From assembly GCA_910586575.1 (NCBI GenBank), contig CAJUJQ010000112.1:1-10383 (forward strand): a stretch of 10,383 nt of DNA, given 5' to 3'. Below the pieces are notes generated by a model. The model did not search any database and was not told the DNA's origin. It worked only from the letters and a program-made list of their open reading frames with translations. The DNA comes from an uncultured Clostridia bacterium. GTDB taxonomy: Bacteria; Bacillota; Clostridia; Oscillospirales; Butyricicoccaceae. This document shows, in pieces, positions 5,811 to 10,383 of this stretch (within the stretch, counting starts at the first letter, position 1; each line of letters begins with the position of its first letter). The position numbers and the translations under genes are program-made.

Positions 5811-7739
5811 TCAGGAAAGCTCCAGCGCTCCGGTATAGAGCTGGTAATACTTTCCCTTTTCAGCAATCAGGTCGTCGTGCTCGCCGCGTTCGATAATCTT
5901 CCCGTGCTCAAGCACCATAATCGCGTTGGAATTGCGGACGGTGGACAGACGGTGCGCAATCACAAAGACCGTGCGCCCTTCCATCAGCCGGTCCATGCCC
6001 TGCTGGACAATCTGTTCCGTGCGGGTATCTATCGACGAAGTAGCCTCATCCAGAATGAGCACCGGCGGGTCGGCAACCGCCGCGCGGGCAATCGCGAGCA
6101 GCTGCCGCTGTCCCTGGGAAAGCCCCTCGCCATCACTGGTGAGCATGGTGTCGTAGCCCTGCGGCAAGCGGCGGATAAAGCCGTCCGCATTCGCCAATCG
6201 TGCCGCCGCGTACACATCCTCGTCGGCCGCGTCCAACTTGCCATAGCGGATGTTCTCCATCACTGTGCCGGTAAACAGGTGGGTATCCTGCAAAACAATC
6301 CCCAGCGCGCGGCGCAGGTCAGGCTTGCGGATTTTATTGATGTTGATATCGTCAAAACGAATTTTGCCGTCCGCAAGATCATAAAACCGGTTAATCAGGT
6401 TGGTAATCGTCGTTTTGCCCGCGCCGGTCGAGCCGACAAAGGCGATTTTCTGCCCCGGCTTGGCGTACAGCGTGATATTTTGCAGGACAATTTTATCCTC
6501 GGTATAGCCGAAATCCACGTCGTAAAAACGCACCTCGCCGCGCACGCGCGCATAGGTCAGCGTACCGTCCTTGTGGGGGTGCTTCCATGCCCAGATGCCG
6601 GTACGCTCCGGCGTTTCGCACAGCTCGCCCTGTTCGTTGTACTTGGCGTTGACCAGCGTAACATAGCCGTTGTCCTCCTCAGGCAGTTCGTCCATCAGCT
6701 GGAAAATACGGTTCGCGCCTGCCATTGCCATAATAACCGCGTTCAGCTGCTGGGAAATCTGGGTAAACGGCATGGTGAAGCTTTTTGTCAGCTGCAAAAA
6801 GGATGCGATATCGCCCAGCGAAAGCGGCGCAAGCCCGGAAACCGCCAGCGCGCCGCCCACAATCGCGGTCAGCACGTACTGCAAATTGCCCAGGTTCGCC
6901 ATAATCGGCATCAGGATATTCGCGAACCGGTTGGCACGGGTCGCCGCGTCGCAAAGCTCATCGTTCAGCTCGTTGAAGCGCTCCTCGGCCGCGGCTTCGT
7001 GGCAGAATACCTTGACAACCTTCTGACCGTTCATCATTTCCTCAATATAACCATTCACTTTGCCAAGCTTTTCCTGCTGCTCGACAAAGTACCGCCCGGA
7101 GCGCCCACCGATAAACTGGGTCGCTTTTGTCATCAGCACCAGCATGACAATCAGCAGCAGGGTCAACTGCCAGCTCAGGATGACCATGGAAACGAACACG
7201 CTGACCAGCGTAACCGCCGAGGAGAACATATTCGGGATACTCTGGCTGATCATCTGCCGCAGCGTGTCGGTATCGTTGGTAAAGCGGCTCATAATTTCGC
7301 CGTGGGCGTGGGTATCAAAGTACTTGATGGGCAGCTTCTGCATATGGGCAAACATTTCATCACGCACCTGCTTGAGCACGCCCTGTGAAATGTTGATCAT
7401 CAGCCGGTTATATAAATAGGTGGACAGCATGCCGAGCGCGTAAACACCGCACATCATCAGCAGTACGCGCAGCAGCGGCCCGAAGTCGGGCGAAGCCTGC
7501 CCGATCAGCGGGGTAATATAGTCATCAATCAGCGGCCGCAGGAACAGCGAACTTGCCACCGTCGCCAGCGAACTGAAAAGGATTGCAATCAAAACAATGA
7601 CAAACTGTACACGGTAAATCCCGGAAACATATCCCATAATTCGGCGCAGGATTTTGCCGGGGTTCATGGATTTAAGGTCAGGCTTTTTGCCAAAGCCGCG
7701 CCTGTCGGGGCCGTGCGGGGCAGGTCTGTTATTCGCCAT
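5811..7739 (-). CDS. ABC exporter half-transporter, canonical ATPase subunit (BmrD/LmrD-like)
   Basis: The protein has 642 residues. The ATG at 7737-7739 is preferred over an in-frame GTG three codons upstream, which overlaps the GGGAGGTG ribosome site. A polar N-terminus (about 1-30) precedes a six-helix transmembrane domain (about 35-340). The nucleotide-binding domain has Walker A GSTGAGKTT (436-444), Q-loop VLQDTHLF, signature LSQGQ (540-544), Walker B LILDEA with catalytic E565, and the switch histidine in IAHRL (H596). Between the two domains is an insertion rich in charged and aromatic residues (NGYVTLVNAKYNEQ...WAWKHPHKDG), seen in related clostridial exporters. Its start overlaps the upstream ABC gene by 11 nt, so the two are co-translated and should form a heterodimer exporting drugs, peptides or lipids; the substrate is unknown. 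The non-consensus LSQGQ signature belongs to the ATP site completed by the partner's Walker A. Confidence 0.95.
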   Translation of the reverse strand: MANNRPAPHGPDRRGFGKKPDLKSMNPGKILRRIMGYVSGIYRVQFVIVLIAILFSSLATVASSLFLRPLIDDYITPLIGQASPDFGPLLRVLLMMCGVYALGMLSTYLYNRLMINISQGVLKQVRDEMFAHMQKLPIKYFDTHAHGEIMSRFTNDTDTLRQMISQSIPNMFSSAVTLVSVFVSMVILSWQLTLLLIVMLVLMTKATQFIGGRSGRYFVEQQEKLGKVNGYIEEMMNGQKVVKVFCHEAAAEERFNELNDELCDAATRANRFANILMPIMANLGNLQYVLTAIVGGALAVSGLAPLSLGDIASFLQLTKSFTMPFTQISQQLNAVIMAMAGANRIFQLMDELPEEDNGYVTLVNAKYNEQGELCETPERTGIWAWKHPHKDGTLTYARVRGEVRFYDVDFGYTEDKIVLQNITLYAKPGQKIAFVGSTGAGKTTITNLINRFYDLADGKIRFDDININKIRKPDLRRALGIVLQDTHLFTGTVMENIRYGKLDAADEDVYAAARLANADGFIRRLPQGYDTMLTSDGEGLSQGQRQLLAIARAAVADPPVLILDEATSSIDTRTEQIVQQGMDRLMEGRTVFVIAHRLSTVRNSNAIMVLEHGKIIERGEHDDLIAEKGKYYQLYTGALELS

Positions 7740-9465
7740 CCGGCGCACCTCCCTTAACCTGAGAATGATAGACTTCCTGATAAATATGGTTGATTTCCAG
7801 CAGTTCGGCTGGCGTACCGAAGCCGTTTACCCTGCCGTCGTCCATCACGATCACCTTGTCGGCGTGCTCGACCGAGGAAATCCTCTGCGCGATAATCAGC
7901 TTGGTCGTAGCCGGGATTTCCTCCCGGAACGCGCGGCGGATCATGGCGTCGGTCTTGGTATCGACCGCGCTGGTCGAATCGTCCAGGATGAGGATTTTCG
8001 GCTTTTTCAGCAGCGCGCGCGCAATGCAGAGGCGCTGCCGCTGCCCGCCGGAAACATTGGTACCGCCCTGGTCAATCAGGGTATCGTAGCCGTCCGGGAA
8101 CGCGCGGATAAAATCATCGGCCTGCGCCTGCTTGCAGGCGCGCACAAGCTCCTCGTCAGTTGCGTCCGGGTTGCCCCAACGGAGGTTTTCCTTGATGGTT
8201 CCCGAAAACAGGGTATTCTTTTGCAGCACCATGGCGACCTCGTTGCGCAGGGATTCAATATCGTAGTCGCGCACATCGTGCCCGCCTACCTGGACACTGC
8301 CGCCCGTGACATCGTAAAGGCGCGGAATCAGCTGCACCAGCGTGCTTTTCGCGCTGCCCGTGCCGCCGATGATACCAACCGTTTCGCCGGAATGAATTTT
8401 TAGGGAAATGCCGTCCAAACACTTCTGCCCGGCGTCGTCGGAATAGCTAAAATCGACGTTGTCGAAGCAAATCGAACCATCCGGGACATCCTTCAAGGGC
8501 GCGGCGCCGTTTTTCAGGCGGCTCTTTTCGTTGAGCACCTCTACAATACGCTCAGCGGAGGCGCGGCTCATGGTGAGCATGACGAAAATCATGGAAATCA
8601 TCATCAGGCTCATCAAAATCTGCATCGTATAGGTGAACATGGTCATTAACTCGCCGGTCAGCATGTCGCCCGCGATGATGAATTTCGCGCCGAACCAGGA
8701 CAGGCCCAGCATACAGCCGTACATGCACAGCTGCATCAGCGGCGAGTTGAACACCACGACGCATTCCGCCGCCTTGGAATAGCGGTAAATTTCGCCGGAC
8801 GCATGTTCAAATTTTTCGGTTTCGCGTGATTCGCGCACATACGCTTTGACAACGCGCATCGCCGTTACATTTTCCTGCACAACGCTGTTCATCCGGTCGT
8901 AGCAGTCGAACATTTTCTGGAAATTCGGAAACGCCCAGTGGATGATGGCCGCCATCCCCAGCGCAAGTACGGGCGTAGCCGCCAAAAAGGTCAGCGCGAG
9001 CCTGCTGTTGACGCGGAACGCCATAAACAGCGCGGAAATCAGCATTACAGGCGCACGCACCAGAATGCGAATGACCATCTGGAACGCGTTTTGCAGGTTG
9101 GTGACATCGGTCGTCAGGCGCGTCACAAGGCCCGCGGTAGAAAACCGGTCAATGTTCTCAAACGCGAAATCCTGAATATTGTAGTACATATCATGCCGCA
9201 CATTGCGGGCAAAGCCCGCCGACGCGTTCGCGGCGAAGTGCCCGGAAAACGCGCCAAACAGCAGCGACAGCAGCGCGCAAACCACCAAAATACCGCCCAG
9301 CCGCAGGATATAATCCATATCACCGACATTGATGCCCCGGTCGATCATCCGGCTCATCAGGTAGGGGATGAGCACTTCCATCGCGACTTCAAGGCAGACA
9401 AACAGCGGTGACAGCAGCGTGTCGGTGCGGTATTCCCGGATGCACTGCGAAAGTCTTTTGAGCAT
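7729..9465 (-). CDS. ABC exporter half-transporter, degenerate ATPase subunit (BmrC/LmrC-like)
   Basis: The protein has 578 residues. The ATG at 9463-9465 is chosen because AGGAGG lies six nt upstream; the open frame continues 16 codons further without a ribosome site. Six transmembrane helices occupy about residues 18-300, with no extra N-terminal domain. The nucleotide-binding domain shows Walker A GGTGSAKST (367-375), signature VSGGQ (471-475), Walker B ILILDD (491-496) and IIAQR (527 is Gln). The catalytic glutamate is replaced by Asp (D496) and the switch histidine by Gln (Q527). In heterodimeric exporters such as BmrC/BmrD or TM287/288, one subunit carries such a degenerate site and the partner the working one; the gene overlapping it downstream supplies a canonical set. 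It is the first gene of the operon, expressed from tandem promoters at 9519-9547 and 9591-9619, and divergent from blaI. Confidence 0.95.
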   Translation of the reverse strand: MLKRLSQCIREYRTDTLLSPLFVCLEVAMEVLIPYLMSRMIDRGINVGDMDYILRLGGILVVCALLSLLFGAFSGHFAANASAGFARNVRHDMYYNIQDFAFENIDRFSTAGLVTRLTTDVTNLQNAFQMVIRILVRAPVMLISALFMAFRVNSRLALTFLAATPVLALGMAAIIHWAFPNFQKMFDCYDRMNSVVQENVTAMRVVKAYVRESRETEKFEHASGEIYRYSKAAECVVVFNSPLMQLCMYGCMLGLSWFGAKFIIAGDMLTGELMTMFTYTMQILMSLMMISMIFVMLTMSRASAERIVEVLNEKSRLKNGAAPLKDVPDGSICFDNVDFSYSDDAGQKCLDGISLKIHSGETVGIIGGTGSAKSTLVQLIPRLYDVTGGSVQVGGHDVRDYDIESLRNEVAMVLQKNTLFSGTIKENLRWGNPDATDEELVRACKQAQADDFIRAFPDGYDTLIDQGGTNVSGGQRQRLCIARALLKKPKILILDDSTSAVDTKTDAMIRRAFREEIPATTKLIIAQRISSVEHADKVIVMDDGRVNGFGTPAELLEINHIYQEVYHSQVKGGAPDGE

Positions 9466-9518
9466 ACGCTCCCTCCTTGCATACGGCCGAAACAGCCGTG
9501 TAGTTTTTCTCAAGTATA

Positions 9519-9547
9519 AGTATAGCTGGTTTTTCCCAGGAAATCAA
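9519..9547 (-). promoter_or_regulatory. Proximal promoter (P1) of the ABC exporter operon
   Basis: On the minus strand TTGATT (9542-9547) and TATACT (9519-9524) are 17 nt apart; a second TATACT follows directly (9513-9518). The predicted start is near 9512, about 46 nt before the first ABC start codon. Confidence 0.75.
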
Positions 9548-9565
9548 TCAACAAACTGTACAGAT

Positions 9566-9581
9566 TAGTACGAACGTCCTA
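9566..9581. promoter_or_regulatory. Regulator-binding dyad upstream of promoter P1
   Basis: TAGTACGAACGTCCTA is an imperfect palindrome: the half-sites TAGTACG and (reversed) TAGGACG agree in six of seven bases. Its centre is about 61 nt upstream of the predicted P1 start, a position favoured by activators. It also lies just downstream of the predicted P2 start, where a bound protein could block P2. Confidence 0.55.
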
Positions 9582-9590
9582 CTGCATTTT

Positions 9591-9619
9591 AGTATAGTCG
9601 TTCCCCTCCGCAAAATCAA
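9591..9619 (-). promoter_or_regulatory. Distal promoter (P2) of the ABC exporter operon
   Basis: On the minus strand TTGATT (9614-9619) and TATACT (9591-9596) are 17 nt apart, identical in boxes and spacing to P1. The predicted start is near 9584. Confidence 0.7.
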
Positions 9620-9636
9620 TGAACAAATTGTAAATT

Positions 9637-9652
9637 TAGTACATCCGTCCTA
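9637..9652. promoter_or_regulatory. Regulator-binding dyad upstream of promoter P2
   Basis: TAGTACATCCGTCCTA is the second copy of the dyad, with five of seven half-site bases agreeing. Its centre is about 60 nt upstream of the predicted P2 start and about 70 nt upstream of the predicted blaI start. Confidence 0.5.
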
Positions 9653-9679
9653 TTTATTCGATGTGATCTGCGGAATAGG

Positions 9680-9708
9680 TTGACAGTTGTTTACCTTCAT
9701 GATAGAAT
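9680..9708 (+). promoter_or_regulatory. Sigma-A promoter of blaI
   Basis: A consensus TTGACA (9680-9685) and TAGAAT (9703-9708) are 17 nt apart, with TGA before the -10 box (extended -10). The predicted start is near 9715. It is one of the strongest-looking promoters in the window and is overlapped by the inverted repeats described at 9689-9735. Confidence 0.85.
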
Positions 9709-9735
9709 AGAAAAGGTAAACAGATACTTACCTTT
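9689..9735. promoter_or_regulatory. Operator array over the blaI promoter (likely BlaI autoregulation)
   Basis: Three related half-sites alternate in orientation: GTTTACCTT (9689-9697), AAAGGTAAAC (9712-9721) and TTACCTTT (9728-9735). The first and second form a perfect 9-bp inverted repeat with a 15-nt spacer around the -10 box. The second and third form a perfect 8-bp repeat, AAAGGTAA/TTACCTTT, with an 8-nt spacer. Position over the -10 box and start site fits repression. BlaI-family proteins commonly repress their own genes; the motif is not the TACA/TGTA type of the staphylococcal bla/mec operators, so assignment to BlaI is an inference. Confidence 0.65.
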
Positions 9736-9750
9736 GAAGTGGAGGGCTTT

Positions 9751-10131
9751 ATGAAAACAGGACTTTCCGGCGGCGAGTGGACACTGATGAAAGCATTATG
9801 GGACGCCGCCCCCATGACCATCACCCAGCTGACCGCCGCCCTGAAGGACGAAACCGGTTGGAGCAAGCACACCATTATTTCCATGCTCTCCCGGCTGGAA
9901 ACCAAGGGCGCGGTTACCTATTATAAGGAAGGGCGGGCAAAGCGCTATGAAGCCAAGCTTCCCCAAAGTGAAGCCATCCAAACCGAAACCAGGCATTTTC
10001 TGGACAAGGTATTCAACGGCAGCCTGGGGGTTATGGTGCATTCCATGGTAGACAGCCATGCGCTCAGCACGGAGGAGCTTGCCGAGCTGTCCGCCATTCT
10101 GGAACAGGCAAAGGGGGAATCCTCCCCATGA
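9751..10131 (+). CDS. blaI: BlaI/MecI/CopY-family transcriptional repressor
   Basis: The protein has 126 residues, the normal family length. The start is the ATG at 9751, five nt after GGAGG; an in-frame GTG at 9739 is part of that ribosome-site region and is not used. The N-terminal winged helix shows the family opening LSGGEWTLMKALWD (5-18), ITQLTAAL (24-31) and the recognition helix region WSKHTIISMLSRLETKGAV (about 37-55), then the wing YYKEGRAKRYEA. The C-terminal dimerisation part contains the typical HFLDKVFNGSLGVMV and LSTEELAELSAILEQAK. In this family the repressor is inactivated by proteolysis triggered by a BlaR1/M56 sensor; that gene starts directly after it but is broken here. 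Likely targets are its own promoter and perhaps the divergent ABC exporter. Confidence 0.93.
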   Translation: MKTGLSGGEWTLMKALWDAAPMTITQLTAALKDETGWSKHTIISMLSRLETKGAVTYYKEGRAKRYEAKLPQSEAIQTETRHFLDKVFNGSLGVMVHSMVDSHALSTEELAELSAILEQAKGESSP

Positions 10132-10268
10132 AAGAGATCCTGATGACCTCCTCGATTTTGATCCTCTCCCTGTTGGCTCTGCGAAAATTGTTCAAAAACA
10201 AACTATCCTGTTCTGGGAAAGCCCCGCTGATAGAATCCCCCCTCTTTCACTATCGGAGGATAAGATAG
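10128..10268 (+). pseudogene. Truncated BlaR1/M56-peptidase gene, N-terminal fragment
   Basis: The ATG at 10128 overlaps the blaI stop (ATGA), the usual blaI-blaR1 coupling. Residues 1-25 (MKEILMTSSILILSLLALRKLF...) are a typical first transmembrane segment of M56 sensor proteins, which normally continue with RRxQYxLW and several more helices. Here the reading frame instead runs into unrelated residues and stops at codon 47 (TAG, 10266-10268). No continuation of the M56 domain was seen in the other plus-strand frames up to the window end, so a simple frameshift does not explain it. Insertion, deletion or an assembly join near 10197-10205 are the options. Without a sensor, the BlaI repressor would lack its cognate protease. 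Confidence 0.7.
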
Positions 10269-10383
10269 CGCATGATCACTGGTATCAACTTAAGCGGATT
10301 AGAATTATTTGCAAGTCTTTTGGTGAACAAAATATTTCTACCTGAGCGGTTGGAATGAATAGATTATTATATTCTTGTCTTAT
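10206..10383. other. Unassigned AT-richer tail after the blaR1 breakpoint
   Basis: From about 10262 the base composition becomes clearly more AT-rich than the genes to the left. No recognised gene, terminal inverted repeat or intron boundary was found. A 28-codon frame at 10272-10358 has GGAGG 12 nt upstream but no recognisable product. The segment may be the edge of an inserted mobile element that continues beyond the window. Confidence 0.35.

Larger units (their letters stand above)
9541..9652. repeat. 72-bp-spaced direct repeat carrying -35 boxes and dyads
   Basis: Segments 9541-9581 and 9613-9652 align with 33 matches over 41 columns and one gap. Shared blocks are AAATCAAT, AACAAA, TGTA, TTAGTAC and CGTCCTA. 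Each copy carries the -35 element of one exporter promoter (AATCAA on the plus strand) and one 16-bp dyad. The -10 boxes are also exactly 72 bp apart, so the duplication covers a whole promoter module. Confidence 0.8.

Noticed and set aside
5808..7388. 526-codon plus-strand frame opposite the ABC exporter gene
   Set aside because: Antisense shadow: the minus frame carries every ABC motif, and the plus translation is low-complexity His/Gln/Arg/Val-rich with no domain.
8938..9411. 157-codon plus-strand frame opposite the second ABC gene
   Set aside because: Extremely Arg/Gln/His-rich translation without ribosome site or motif; a shadow of the transmembrane-domain coding sequence.
10272..10358. 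28-codon frame with an upstream GGAGG after the broken blaR1
   Set aside because: The ribosome site is 12 nt away, the peptide has no recognisable family, and it lies at a suspected junction; not enough to call a gene.

Overview
The window looks like chromosomal DNA from a GC-rich member of the Clostridia, probably Oscillospiraceae/Ruminococcaceae-like. This is an inference from several things: strong AGGAGG ribosome sites, sigma-A promoters with TATAAT boxes, and a gene set of CarD-like regulator, DUF3343 with a cysteine-desulfurase-family protein, DUF815 ATPase, heterodimeric ABC exporter and BlaI. No rRNA, tRNA or CRISPR array was seen. Most genes lie on the minus strand.

Left part (1-2760, all minus strand): a ComEC-like metallo-beta-lactamase-fold protein cut by the window edge; a CarD/CdnL-family regulator with a strong promoter, a large hairpin plus U-tract at its 5' end and a clean terminator; and a two-gene operon of YaaA followed by a short, divergent peptide deformylase-like protein, overlapping by four bases.

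Middle (2767-5800): a terminator, then a two-gene minus-strand operon. Its first gene is a small DUF3343 (Se/S-carrier-like) protein starting at TTG, and its second is a cysteine-desulfurase-family PLP enzyme. Divergent to it on the plus strand is a DUF815-type AAA ATPase. A GC-rich stem-loop element and a strong inverted-repeat terminator fill the gap before the next, convergent operon.

Right part (5811-10383): a translationally coupled pair of ABC exporter half-transporters on the minus strand. One has a degenerate ATPase site (D for E, Q for H) and the other a canonical one, as in BmrC/BmrD-type heterodimers. The pair is transcribed divergently from a BlaI/MecI-family repressor gene. The shared intergenic region is the most information-rich part of the window. 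It holds two tandem near-identical promoters for the exporter, 72 bp apart, each with a 16-bp TAGTAC...GTCCTA dyad centred about 61 bp upstream of its predicted start. It also holds a separate GTTTACCTT/AAGGTAAAC operator array over the blaI promoter. The BlaR1/M56 sensor gene that should follow blaI starts with the usual ATGA overlap but loses family resemblance after about 25 codons, where AT-richer sequence of unknown nature begins.

Most genes belong to known families. The points worth a second look are the duplicated promoter/dyad module, the interrupted blaR1, the 5'-terminal hairpin of the carD-like gene, the glutamine-to-methionine change in the deformylase-like protein, and the 5618-5673 element.
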